A DNA stretch of 64,000 nucleotides from Janthinobacterium sp. CG3 (GTDB taxonomy: Bacteria; Pseudomonadota; Gammaproteobacteria; Burkholderiales; Burkholderiaceae_D), in assembly GCF_000344615.1 (NCBI RefSeq), contig NZ_KB467824.1:4949227-5013226 (forward strand), in the 5' to 3' direction. The position numbers were made by a program, and so were the translations under genes. The notes beneath the pieces are model-generated. The model was given only the letters and a program-made list of their open reading frames with translations. It had not been told where the DNA came from and did no database searches. Shown piece after piece: positions 32,925 through 41,174 of this stretch. Every line of letters begins with the position of its first letter. Position 1 is the stretch's first letter.

Positions 32925-33704
32925 ATGGCCATCCCTGCCACCAAAATTTCCGGAGCCTTCATTTTGCAATCAATTTACGTGTTCGATTTTCTTCAGACTG
33001 TGTCTACGCAACTCAAAGAAACGCTGGATGGTATGGAGGAGTCGATGTTGAACGGTGTCGCATTGACAACGCTGAATGCGTTTCAGGTTCAAAAGGATTC
33101 GCGCCAAGGCGTCTACGTCCTCCACTACGATGGCGTTCCGGTCTACCTCGGCAAGGCGAACGACGTCAGCGAACGGCTTTCCCAGCATCTCGAAAAACTC
33201 AAGGGGCGCCGGGGCGTCGACCCCGACCGAGTGGGCTACAAGGCGCTCCTGCTGGACAAAAGCATGGGCACGGCAGCGAACGAAGACCTGCTAATTTCCA
33301 TGTACAAAGGCAAGCACGCGAACATGTGGAATGGAGCAGGTTTTGGGCCGAAGGATCCAGGCCAAAACCGCGACACTACCAGACCCGGCTGGTTCGATAG
33401 GCATTTCCCTATTGTCGATGATTTTCCGATCGACCTCGATGCCGGGCCGACGGAGCAAATCGGTTTGGCCGTATTGCTTGGGCTGATGAAAGTGCAGCTT
33501 CCGTACGTTTTCAGATACACGGTTCCAGCTGACCAGCTGGTGCGGCAAATTAGTCTGGCGGGCGTCAAACACGATGCGCGCAGCCTGCTTCAAGCGGCGG
33601 TGACGGTCCTCGGTGCCGGATGGAAGGGCGCCATCATCAGCTATGGCATGGTGCTGTACAAAACGACCAAAGACTACCCTTACGGCGAAGAGTTGACGCC
33701 GTAA
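32925..33704 (+). CDS. Eco29kI-family GIY-YIG restriction endonuclease
   Basis: Type II restriction enzyme with the GIY-YIG fold: GVYVLHYDGVPVYLGKAND, then SERLSQHLEKL with catalytic Arg and His, the acidic residue in TAANEDLLISMYK, and MWNGAGFGPKDPG with NRDTTRPGW as in Eco29kI relatives (Eco29kI itself cuts CCGCGG). ATG 32925 (MAIPATKISGAFILQ) gives 259 residues; the true start may be later, since family similarity begins around FDFLQTVSTQL. It converges with the cytosine methyltransferase gene 58 bp away, completing a restriction-modification pair. Confidence 0.85.
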   Translation: MAIPATKISGAFILQSIYVFDFLQTVSTQLKETLDGMEESMLNGVALTTLNAFQVQKDSRQGVYVLHYDGVPVYLGKANDVSERLSQHLEKLKGRRGVDPDRVGYKALLLDKSMGTAANEDLLISMYKGKHANMWNGAGFGPKDPGQNRDTTRPGWFDRHFPIVDDFPIDLDAGPTEQIGLAVLLGLMKVQLPYVFRYTVPADQLVRQISLAGVKHDARSLLQAAVTVLGAGWKGAIISYGMVLYKTTKDYPYGEELTP

Positions 33705-33762
33705 GCTACGCGGGCGGGGGAGGGGGCCCGAATCCTGCGCCTGCCCGCGTCCCGTTTCGTTG

Positions 33763-34932
33763 CTATCCCTTCCGCAACATTTTGCACACCCCGTTGGCGA
33801 CGACCGCCGCCAGTTTCACCGGCACGGCGTTGCCCAGCTGGCGCATGGTCTCCGACCACCCCCCCTCGAAGATGAAGCTGTCCGGGAAGGTCTGGATGCG
33901 CGCCGATTCCCGCACCGTGAAGTAGCGCACCGAGCCGTCGTGCCGGCGCAGCATGTTTTCGCCGCCGGGCACGCCGTGGTCGCCCGCCTTCAGCGCCTTG
34001 GCCGGCTCGTCGAGCGGGCTGCCGGTGTGCCCCGCGTACGAGCGCGCGCCCGGCTGGAAGCGGTGCGCCTGCACCAGTTCCTTGCCCGGGTGCTTTTCCG
34101 GGTCCGGCAGGTCGGAGATGGCGTCGCGCACGGTTTCCCACGGCAGCGCCAAGGCGTCCGGGTCGGCGTCGGCCAGGATGGCGAGCTTGCGCTCCAGGCC
34201 GTCCGGCTTGGCCGGGCGGTTTTTCGCCGCCACGCGGTGGCGCGCCCAGTATTCGCCATTGCCCCACTGCGACAGCAGCAGCGCGTCGTGGCTGTGCGTT
34301 TCCTCCGGGAATACCCAGTCCAGGCCGAGGTCTTCGCGGAAGCCGACGATGAACACGCGCATGCGTTTTTGCGGCACGCCGAAGTTGGCGGCGTTGACCA
34401 GCTTGGACACGACGCGGTACTCGCGCTTGCCGCCCTTGGCCTTGTGCTTTTCCAGCCGGGCCAGGTGGTCCAGCCATTCCTCCTTGGCCTTCGGCTGCAG
34501 CGACGGGTATTCGAGTTGCAGCAGGATGTAGTTGAAGTAGTTGGCGAACGCGGCGCGCGTCAGGCCGCGGACGTTTTCGAAGACGAAGGCGCGCGGGCGC
34601 ACCTCGCGCACCGCGCGGATCGCCTGCGGGAACATGTCGCGCTCGTCGAGGAAGCCGCCGTGCTTGCCGCCCATAGAGAAGGGTTGGCAGGGCGGGCCGC
34701 CGGTGACCAGGTCGAGGCCCTGGTGGCCGCCGTACAGGAATTGGCGGACGTCGCCCTCGGTGACGTCCGGCCAGTGGCTCATCGGGGCGACCAGTTTGAG
34801 CTTGTTGTTGCGCAGCGTCTCGCAGGCGTGGCTGTTCCACTCGACCACCGCGCGGTGGTCCACGTTTTGCCCGGAGAAGCCCATGGCGAGCCCGCCGGCG
34901 CCGGCGAACAGTTCAATCGATTCAAGCTTCAC
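33763..34932 (-). CDS. DNA (cytosine-5) methyltransferase
   Basis: 389 residues carrying all main motifs of 5mC methylases: I (ELFAGAGGLAMGF), IV with the catalytic Cys (VTGGPPCQPFS), VI (FVFENVRGL), VIII (NAANFGVPQKRMRVFIVG), a target-recognition stretch (about 230-310), IX (RYFTVRESARIQTFPDSF) and X (RQLGNAVPV). It is expected to protect the sites cut by the convergent Eco29kI-like enzyme. The next gene on the other side is a Vsr endonuclease, which repairs T:G mismatches arising from 5mC deamination, consistent with a 5mC product. Confidence 0.93.
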   Translation of the reverse strand: MKLESIELFAGAGGLAMGFSGQNVDHRAVVEWNSHACETLRNNKLKLVAPMSHWPDVTEGDVRQFLYGGHQGLDLVTGGPPCQPFSMGGKHGGFLDERDMFPQAIRAVREVRPRAFVFENVRGLTRAAFANYFNYILLQLEYPSLQPKAKEEWLDHLARLEKHKAKGGKREYRVVSKLVNAANFGVPQKRMRVFIVGFREDLGLDWVFPEETHSHDALLLSQWGNGEYWARHRVAAKNRPAKPDGLERKLAILADADPDALALPWETVRDAISDLPDPEKHPGKELVQAHRFQPGARSYAGHTGSPLDEPAKALKAGDHGVPGGENMLRRHDGSVRYFTVRESARIQTFPDSFIFEGGWSETMRQLGNAVPVKLAAVVANGVCKMLRKG

Positions 34933-35438
34933 GGCGCCGCCCCTTAGCGTCGGCCGTCGGGGTCTGTGGCGCCGTCGGGCCTTGGGTGCCGCCGCGGCGG
35001 CGCTGGGGCGGGTGTGGGGTGCGTGACTTGTTCAAAGCGTTTACTTCTTCCGGTAGTGTGTGTTTGTGCGGGCGGCGCACCGGTTGGCGGGCCGTCGGGA
35101 AACGGGCCGCTAGGTGGGCTGCGGGCTCGGCCCCGCCAGGCAGGCAGTAGTATAAAGCACCGCCGCCGGGAAAGTTCCATTTGCCTGTTTTGTGGCAATT
35201 TATTTTAGGATTTATTATACTGTATTTATATACAGTTATCGTTAAAGCCAGAGGCGTAGTGCAGGGGGCAGACCCGAGGGGCGGACTGCCGCACAGTTGA
35301 AAAATTCCGCTGGAAATCGAAAAGGGAGGGGCACATAATATTGCGGTGCCGGGCGTGGCGGCTTTCGTGGATGAAATGGCGGGATGGACGATTGTTTTTG
35401 TTTTGGGCTAGGCGGTCGGCTGGCGGTGCGGGGCGCTT
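34933..35438. other. 506-bp gap between methyltransferase and vsr
   Basis: No supported gene. 34,933-35,160 is GC-rich with no coherent protein in any frame. 35,165-35,250 is a sharply AT-rich block containing a LexA-type box overlapping a TATAAT hexamer. 35,250-35,290 contains GGGGCAGACCC-like dispersed sequence. The block looks like the intact control region of a gene that is no longer present, or a distant promoter for the methyltransferase. Confidence 0.6.
35220..35235. promoter_or_regulatory. LexA (SOS) box
   Basis: CTGTATTTATATACAG, extended to ACTGTAT-TTAT-ATACAGT, matches the proteobacterial SOS consensus CTGTATATATATACAG in 15 of 16 positions and is symmetric. On the minus strand TATAAT (35,213-35,218) directly follows, so LexA binding would occlude a leftward promoter about 280 bp before the methyltransferase start. 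On the plus strand vsr starts 203 bp downstream. Confidence 0.75.
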
Positions 35439-35858
35439 GTGGTTGACACGGTCGACGTCGCGACAAGGAGCGACATCATGTCGTGCGTCCGCTCGAAAAA
35501 CACGGGGCCGGAAATGCTGGTGCGGCGCCTGGTGTTCGCGGCCGGCTACCGCTACCGTTTGCACGGGAAGAAGCTGCCGGGGAAGCCGGATCTGGTGTTC
35601 GCCGGCCGGCGCAAGGTCATCTTTGTGCACGGCTGCTTCTGGCATTTGCATGCGGGCTGTTTGCTTGGCGCGCGCATACCGAAGTCGCGGGTTGATTTTT
35701 GGACGCTGAAGCTGGAGGGAAACCGGCGCCGCGACGAGGCGAACCGCGCGGCGCTTGCCGGATTGGGCTGGAAGGTGTTGACGCTGTGGGAATGCGAGTT
35801 GGCCGACCATGACGCGCTTCGCGCCAAGGTCTTCGCGTTCCTCGACGGTCCCGGCTGA
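35439..35858 (+). CDS. vsr: very short patch repair endonuclease
   Basis: Nicks 5' of T in T:G mismatches created by deamination of 5-methylcytosine. 139 residues with TRSDIMSCVRSKNTGPEMLV, YRYRLHGKKLPGKPDLVFAG holding the catalytic Asp, KVIFVHGCFWHLHAGC (zinc/catalytic region), and a C-terminal GWKVLTLWECEL. Start is GTG 35439; the first ATG (35,478) would cut into the conserved SKNT motif. Its presence beside the cytosine methyltransferase fits the usual partnership. Confidence 0.92.
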   Translation: MVDTVDVATRSDIMSCVRSKNTGPEMLVRRLVFAAGYRYRLHGKKLPGKPDLVFAGRRKVIFVHGCFWHLHAGCLLGARIPKSRVDFWTLKLEGNRRRDEANRAALAGLGWKVLTLWECELADHDALRAKVFAFLDGPG

Positions 35859-36032
35859 GCCGCTCAATTGGCCGCCGCGCCAACCTATTGTGTAGGCTTG
35901 CTTTCGATCCTGGCATTGCATGTTGAAAAACGCTTCGCGACGCCCGGTCGGCGGTCGATTGCGTAGGTCGTCGAGTGCGTGCTGACGAATACCAGGTTTT
36001 TGGTCAGCGGGACATCACTGGCAAAGCGGGTA

Positions 36033-37205
36033 TCAACAAGCGGGTAAAAGCCGTTGCCGTACGAGCTCGGCGAAGTAGCGCGCGCCGATGGGCAGGATGG
36101 CGTCGTTGAAGTCGTACTTGGCGTTGTGCAGCGGCACACCTCCCGGTGCGTCTGCAATACCGTTGCCTATGAACACGAACGCGCCCGGAACCACCTTGAG
36201 GAAAGCCCCGAAGTCTTCCGAGATCATCATCGGCGCGACATTGCCGTCCACGTTATCAATTCCCACCACAGCTTGGGCGGCGCGCACCGCGACGGAGGTG
36301 CACTCCGGCCAGTTCACCGTGGGAACGAACTCGTGTGTGTACTCCACCTCGCAGCTGGCACCGTGCGCCGCGGCGATGCCGTGGCAGATTTCGCGCATGC
36401 GGCGCTCCAGCAGGGCTTGCACATGCGGCGAGTAGCTGCGCGTATCGCCCTTGATTTCCACGTTGCCCGGGATCGCGTTGCGGATGCCGTCGCTGTGGAT
36501 CTCGGTGCAGGAGAGCACGGCCGGGTCGGCCGGATCGACCGCGCGAGCCACTATGGTTTGCAGCGCCAGGATGATCTCGGCCGCCACCAGCAGCGGGTCG
36601 ATGGCCATGTGGGGGCGGGCGGCATGGCCGCCCCGACCGTGGATGCGAATGACAAAGTTGTCCTCGCTGGCCATGATGCCGCCCGCGCGGGTGGCAATGT
36701 GTCCGGCTGGCAGGCCGGGGATGTTGTGGGCACCATAGATCTGGTCGACTGGAAACCGATCGAACAGACCGTCCCCGATCATCGCGTTGGCGCCCCTGCC
36801 ATGTTCTTCGGCGGGCTGGAAGATAAAGCGCACCGTGCCGTTGAAGTCGCGGGTGCGCGTCAGGCTCTGGGCCGCGCCCAGCAACATGGCCATGTGCCCG
36901 TCGTGTCCGCAGCCGTGCATGCAGCCGGTATGCCGGGAGATGTAGGGGCGGCCCTGGGCCGTCTCCGTCATCGCCAGGGCGTCCATGTCGGCGCGCAGGC
37001 CGATCACGCCCTTGCCCTCGCCCACCGTGAGGCTGGCCACCAGCCCCGTGCCGCCGATACCCCTGTGCACTTGCATGCCCATCAGTTCAAGCGCGTTGGC
37101 AATAAAGTTGGCTGTTTTATGCTCGTTGAAGCCGGTCTCGGGGAACTGGTGTAGCTGGTGCCGCCATCGCACCATCTGGGTGCCGAGTTCGTTGTCGATA
37201 TACAT
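36033..37205 (-). CDS. M20-family amidohydrolase (hippurate hydrolase/YgeY-like)
   Basis: Zinc- or manganese-dependent amidohydrolase removing an acyl group from an amino acid. 390 residues from ATG 37205, which has a GGGAG ribosome binding site. Motifs: WRHQLHQFPETGFNE, GLRADMDALAMTE, GCMHGCGHDGHMAMLLGAA with the metal-binding Cys/His, FIFQPAEEHGRGA, GGHAARPH, and a C-terminal MISEDFGAFL. It follows the diaminopropionate ammonia-lyase gene by 36 bp on the same strand, so it probably releases that enzyme's substrate from an acylated form (inference). Confidence 0.87.
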   Translation of the reverse strand: MYIDNELGTQMVRWRHQLHQFPETGFNEHKTANFIANALELMGMQVHRGIGGTGLVASLTVGEGKGVIGLRADMDALAMTETAQGRPYISRHTGCMHGCGHDGHMAMLLGAAQSLTRTRDFNGTVRFIFQPAEEHGRGANAMIGDGLFDRFPVDQIYGAHNIPGLPAGHIATRAGGIMASEDNFVIRIHGRGGHAARPHMAIDPLLVAAEIILALQTIVARAVDPADPAVLSCTEIHSDGIRNAIPGNVEIKGDTRSYSPHVQALLERRMREICHGIAAAHGASCEVEYTHEFVPTVNWPECTSVAVRAAQAVVGIDNVDGNVAPMMISEDFGAFLKVVPGAFVFIGNGIADAPGGVPLHNAKYDFNDAILPIGARYFAELVRQRLLPAC

Positions 37206-37241
37206 GGTGCGTCTCCCGTGAGTGATTGCCGTCGGTGTCAA

Positions 37242-38462
37242 TTATCGCGCCGCAATCCAGGCCCGCTGACGCCGGAGCACGGCTTCGGCGCTCTCGCCGG
37301 CCAGTGCCTGGTACACCTTGGGCGCCGTGGCACCTTCGGTGCTGATGACGAGCACGCGCGATTGCTCGTCGAGCCGGACCTGGAGGGACCAGGCCGGATC
37401 GGATCGCAACAGCTGCAACGCTGCCAGCCCGGCCGCGCCGGATTCGCCGGAGACAATGGGAATGTCGCCAGCGCTGCCCCTGGCCAGCGTGCGCATGGCC
37501 TGCACCGCCTGGTCGTCCTCGATCGTCATGAAGGCGTCCACGCAGGGTTGCAGGAAGCGCCAGGCCAGCGGCGATGTCGCGCCGCACGCCAGGCCCGCCA
37601 TCACTGAATCGACCGAGCCGGTGGCCCGGGCCGCCCGGCCCTGGATCGCGCTTTGCAGCAGGCAGTCCGCTTGTGCCGGCTCGACGACGATGAAGCGCGG
37701 ACGCTGCGCGCCTTGGAACTCCCAGAAATAGCTCGCCAACCCGGCCGCCATGCCGCCTACGCCGCCCTGTAGGAAAACATGGGTGAACGCCCCGGCCTCG
37801 CCGGCGCGGCCAGCGCTCTGTTCAACAATCTCTTCGGCGATGGTGCCGTAGCCTTGCATCACGTCGCGTGGAATCGTCTCGTAGCCTTGATAGGATGTGT
37901 CGGACACCACCTGCCAGCCGTTGGCGCCGGCCAGGCGCGCGGCTTCTTCCACCGACTCGTCGTAATTGCCCTTGACGCGCACAATCCGCGCGCCATGGAC
38001 GGCGATGGCCCGTTCGCGTTCCTCGCTGACGTGGGCGTGCAACACGATCACGCAGCGACAGCCGGCGTCCCGGGCAGCGGCGGCCAAGCCGCGACCATGG
38101 TTGCCGTCGGTGGCGCTGATCACGGTGTACGCCGCGAGCTGGTCCGCATACCGACCAGCCAGGACGCTTGTTGGTTCGAAGTGCGGGTGCAACAGCAAGA
38201 TCTGGCGCACCAGGGCGATGGGCGCGCCCAGGGCTTTGAAGCTGCCCAGCGGGGAGCGCAGCGACTCGTCTTTGACGCTCAATTGCGCAACGTTGAGTCC
38301 TTGCGCCAGACCGGGCAGGCTGTGCAGCGGGGTGGCGCCGCGCGCGATCCGCGGCCAGTGCGACAACCATTGACGGCTCTCGTGCGAACGTTCAATGTTC
38401 ATAATCGAGGCCAGTTCAGCCGGGTATGGCGCACGTACGGCGCGCTGGTTGAGGTTTAACAT
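37242..38462 (-). CDS. diaminopropionate ammonia-lyase
   Basis: PLP enzyme converting 2,3-diaminopropionate to pyruvate and two ammonia (E. coli YgeX). 406 residues from MLNLNQRAVRAPYP at ATG 38462. PLP Lys lies in SPLGSFKALGAP; SATDGNHGRGLAAAAR, LQGGVGGMAAGLASY (phosphate-binding glycines) and IVSGESGAAGLAAL are as in YgeX. An earlier in-frame start (38,600) would add an unlikely Arg-rich tail. Threonine dehydratase is the nearest alternative, but DTSYQGYETIPRDVMQGYGT is characteristic of the lyase. The gene is divergent from an Lrp-type regulator gene. Confidence 0.87.
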   Translation of the reverse strand: MLNLNQRAVRAPYPAELASIMNIERSHESRQWLSHWPRIARGATPLHSLPGLAQGLNVAQLSVKDESLRSPLGSFKALGAPIALVRQILLLHPHFEPTSVLAGRYADQLAAYTVISATDGNHGRGLAAAARDAGCRCVIVLHAHVSEERERAIAVHGARIVRVKGNYDESVEEAARLAGANGWQVVSDTSYQGYETIPRDVMQGYGTIAEEIVEQSAGRAGEAGAFTHVFLQGGVGGMAAGLASYFWEFQGAQRPRFIVVEPAQADCLLQSAIQGRAARATGSVDSVMAGLACGATSPLAWRFLQPCVDAFMTIEDDQAVQAMRTLARGSAGDIPIVSGESGAAGLAALQLLRSDPAWSLQVRLDEQSRVLVISTEGATAPKVYQALAGESAEAVLRRQRAWIAAR

Positions 38463-38769
38463 AGCTGTCCTAGAGGGAAAATCGAGAATAAATAGCCGGC
38501 GCGGCTTGGCGCCGCCATGGGTCGGCGAACGGCGCTTCAGCCTGCGGCCAGGCAGTCCTGGACGCGCTTCGATGCGGCCAGCGAGGCCGGCCCATTGCAA
38601 ATTTGCTGGAGCATCGGCTCGACATTCAGTGAAAGTTTAGTCGCGGCCATGTTTGTCTCCTGGGTCTTCCGTGTGATAATAATATGCTTTAGCGCCGACT
38701 AATTTTTCGAAAATTCGAGAAAAAAGTTGAATATTATTCACATCAAGGGTTGATCTGCCTCTCTCTACA
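38463..38769. promoter_or_regulatory. divergent control region, ammonia-lyase / Lrp-type regulator
   Basis: 307 bp without a gene. The half nearer the regulator is AT-rich (38,660-38,760) and includes TTTTCGAAAATTCGAGAAAA around 38,703, with the inverted repeat CGAA-AA-TTCG, a possible regulator site. The placement suggests that the Lrp-type protein controls both directions. Confidence 0.5.
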
Positions 38770-39246
38770 ATGAAATTGGATAACTACGATCGCGTCCTCT
38801 TAGCGGCTCTTCAGGAGGATGGCCGCGTGCCGCAGAGCCAGCTCGGACAGATGGCCAATCTGTCGACCGCGGCAGTGAACCGCCGACTCAAACTGCTGCA
38901 GGGCGCCGGCGTCATCGAGCGGTTTTCTGCCTGCCTCAACCCGAAATCCTTGGGCTACGACATCACGGTGATCGTGGAGGTCAAGGTGGAAAACGAGCGG
39001 GTGGACCTATTGGATGAAATGCAGCGCCGGTTCGCCGCCTGCCCCCAGGTTCAACAGTGCTACTACGTCGCGGGCGAGTGGGACTTCGTGCTGATCTTCC
39101 TGGTCCGCTCGATGGACCAATACGTCTCGCTCACACGCGAACTCTTCTTCGAATCGGGCAACGTCAAGTCGTTCAACACACTGGTTGCCATGAACCGCGT
39201 TAAAGCGAAGATGTCAGTCCCAGTGGACAGCCCTTATCCTGAATAG
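38770..39246 (+). CDS. Lrp/AsnC-family transcriptional regulator
   Basis: 158 residues: N-terminal AsnC-type helix-turn-helix (LDNYDRVLLAALQEDGRVPQ, LGQMANLSTAAVNRRLKLLQ) and a C-terminal RAM effector domain (VIVEVKVENERVDLLDEM, CYYVAGEWDFVLIFLV). Likely a local amino-acid-responsive regulator of the divergent ammonia-lyase/M20 pair rather than global Lrp, judged by position. Confidence 0.9.
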   Translation: MKLDNYDRVLLAALQEDGRVPQSQLGQMANLSTAAVNRRLKLLQGAGVIERFSACLNPKSLGYDITVIVEVKVENERVDLLDEMQRRFAACPQVQQCYYVAGEWDFVLIFLVRSMDQYVSLTRELFFESGNVKSFNTLVAMNRVKAKMSVPVDSPYPE

Positions 39247-39328
39247 GATGCCGGGTGAGTTCTGGTCTAGCTGTTGCAGTGTTGTGGCTCAATGTGAAGG
39301 GTTTTCCGATTGCGCCGACAGTGCAGCG

Positions 39329-40213
39329 TCAATCCAGCAATAGATTCTGCGACAGGTGGCTGAACACCGCGGCGACCCGGCGCAGATGCTTCGACTCCAT
39401 ATGCGTGAGCAACCACAACTCGGTCTGGCACTCGTCGAGCACCTCGCTCAGTTGCACCAGGTCGCCGCGGCGACTCGCCAGGAACAGCGGCAGCACGCCG
39501 ATGCCCAATCCACGCCCCACCAGTTCGGCCACCGTCAAGATGCTGTTGACCCGGTAGGCCGGCGCCACCTTGGGAAAATGCTTCTTGCGCCAGAGCACGG
39601 ACGGATGCTCGGGCAAGGCGTCGTCCGGCGCCACCCAGCGCGCGCGCGCCGCGACGTCGCCGTCGAAGCTCGCCAGCCCGCCTTGCTTCGGCCCGAACAG
39701 GGCGACGCGGATCGGGCCGACGTGTTTGCCGACCAAATGTTGCGGCGGGCGCTTGGTGGCGCGCACGGCGATGTCGGCGTCGCGGCGGGTCAGGTTGGCC
39801 AGCTCGTTTCCGGTGTGCAGCTCATACGTCAGCAGTGGATGGCTGGTTTGCAACTGCAGCAGCGCCGGCGCCACCAGGCCGTGCAGCACCGTGTCGGTGG
39901 TGCTGATGCGCACCGTGCCGGATACTTGCTCCGGGCTGCCTTGTACGGCCGAGCGGGCCGCTTCGAGCTGCGCCTCCATCTGCTCGGCGTGGGCGGCCAG
40001 TTCCCGCGCCAGCTCGGACGGCACGTAGCCGCTGCGCGAGCGTTCAAACAGGCGTTCGGCAAGCCCCTTTTCAATGCGCTGTACGGTGCGAAACACCGTC
40101 GACGCGTCCAGCGACAGACGCTCGCCGGCCTGCGCCAAGGTGCCGGCCCGTACCAGGGCCAGTACGACCTCCAAGTCGGCGTAGCCAATTCTATATTGCG
40201 TCGTTGCAACCAT
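39329..40213 (-). CDS. LysR-family transcriptional regulator
   Basis: 294 residues: N-terminal winged helix (YADLEVVLALVRAGTLAQAG, LDASTVFRTVQRIEKGLAER) and a LysR substrate-binding domain (GTVRISTTDTVLHGLVAPAL, DADIAVRATKRPPQHLVGK, GLGIGVLPLFLASRRGDL). It is divergent from a glutathione transferase gene, which is the probable target. The inducer is unknown. Confidence 0.9.
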   Translation of the reverse strand: MVATTQYRIGYADLEVVLALVRAGTLAQAGERLSLDASTVFRTVQRIEKGLAERLFERSRSGYVPSELARELAAHAEQMEAQLEAARSAVQGSPEQVSGTVRISTTDTVLHGLVAPALLQLQTSHPLLTYELHTGNELANLTRRDADIAVRATKRPPQHLVGKHVGPIRVALFGPKQGGLASFDGDVAARARWVAPDDALPEHPSVLWRKKHFPKVAPAYRVNSILTVAELVGRGLGIGVLPLFLASRRGDLVQLSEVLDECQTELWLLTHMESKHLRRVAAVFSHLSQNLLLD

Positions 40214-40329
40214 GATGTGCGTCCCCGCCTATTTTCATTGCGCATTCGAAATCATATAGTGAATCCACGACGATTTGAATGGAGAAACGCAATGAAACAC
40301 CCCGATCATCAATTTACGGCCAGGCAACC

Positions 40330-41058
40330 ATGAACGCGTTACCAAGGCTGATCAGCCATAGCTTGTGCCCCTACGTGCAGCGCGTCGCGATTGTGCTGGA
40401 AGAGAAGGGCATCGCCTTCGAGCGCGTCGATATCGACCTGGCGAACAAACCGGACTGGTTCCTGGCGGTCTCTCCGTTGGGCAAGACGCCGGTATTGCTG
40501 GTCGATGCAGAGGCGATCTTTGAATCGTCGGTGATCTGCGAGTATCTGGACGAAACCAGCGCGCCACGGCTGCACCCGGACAGCGCCTTGCAGCGCGCCC
40601 GCCACCGCGCGTGGATGGAATTCGGTTCGGCCATCCTCAACGACATTGGCGCCTTTTACCGGGCGCCGGACATCGAAGCGTTGTCGCACCAGGCCGCCAC
40701 GATACGCGCGCGGTTCGAGCAGGTCGAGGCGGCGCTGGGCGACGGCGGCTATTTCTCGGGAGGACGCATGTCGATGGTGGACGCGGTCTTCGGCCCGATA
40801 TTTCGCTACTTCGACGTCTTCGACGACGTCGCCGACTTCGCGTTTTTCAAGCGGGCGCCGCGGGTGCAAGCCTGGCGCGGGGTGTTGCGGGCGCGCCAGT
40901 CGGTGCGCAACGCCGCGCCCGCAGATTATGCCGCGCTGCTGCGGACCTTCCTGCTGCGGCGAAACTCGGCGCTGTCCAGGCTGGTGGCGCAGACGGCCGG
41001 GCCGGCGGCGCGGGACGCAAACTTCGTGCTGGAACAAGTAGCCGTCGATCCACGTTGA
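40330..41058 (+). CDS. glutathione S-transferase family protein
   Basis: 242 residues: thioredoxin-like N-terminal domain with SHSLCPYVQRVAIVLEEKGI (Cys-containing active site like omega/beta-type enzymes), SPLGKTPVLLVD (cis-Pro glutathione site) and FESSVICEYLDE, then the helical C-terminal domain (MSMVDAVFGPIFRYFDVFDD). ATG 40330 is immediately before the first strand. It is divergent from the LysR-type gene. The substrate is unknown. Confidence 0.88.
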   Translation: MNALPRLISHSLCPYVQRVAIVLEEKGIAFERVDIDLANKPDWFLAVSPLGKTPVLLVDAEAIFESSVICEYLDETSAPRLHPDSALQRARHRAWMEFGSAILNDIGAFYRAPDIEALSHQAATIRARFEQVEAALGDGGYFSGGRMSMVDAVFGPIFRYFDVFDDVADFAFFKRAPRVQAWRGVLRARQSVRNAAPADYAALLRTFLLRRNSALSRLVAQTAGPAARDANFVLEQVAVDPR

Positions 41059-41174
41059 TGCCGGCATGTTTGCCATGGTGCGCGGCGCTATACTGCAGCG
41101 TCGCGCGAGTGGTCGGCAGGCGCCAGCGGTCGGGGCAGGTCGTTTCGTGCCAACCCAGCCGCTTGCACGGGCCT

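Noticed and set aside
32925-33704. GIY-YIG gene as a homing endonuclease
   Set aside because: The Eco29kI-type motif order and the convergent cytosine methyltransferase argue for type II restriction; no intron or intein is present.
35226-35921. Minus-strand frame over vsr
   Set aside because: Vsr on the plus strand has all catalytic motifs; the antisense frame has none.
28294-36032. Integrative element with integrase and att sites
   Set aside because: No integrase gene and no direct repeat of the tRNA 3' end were found in the window; only an inverted copy exists.
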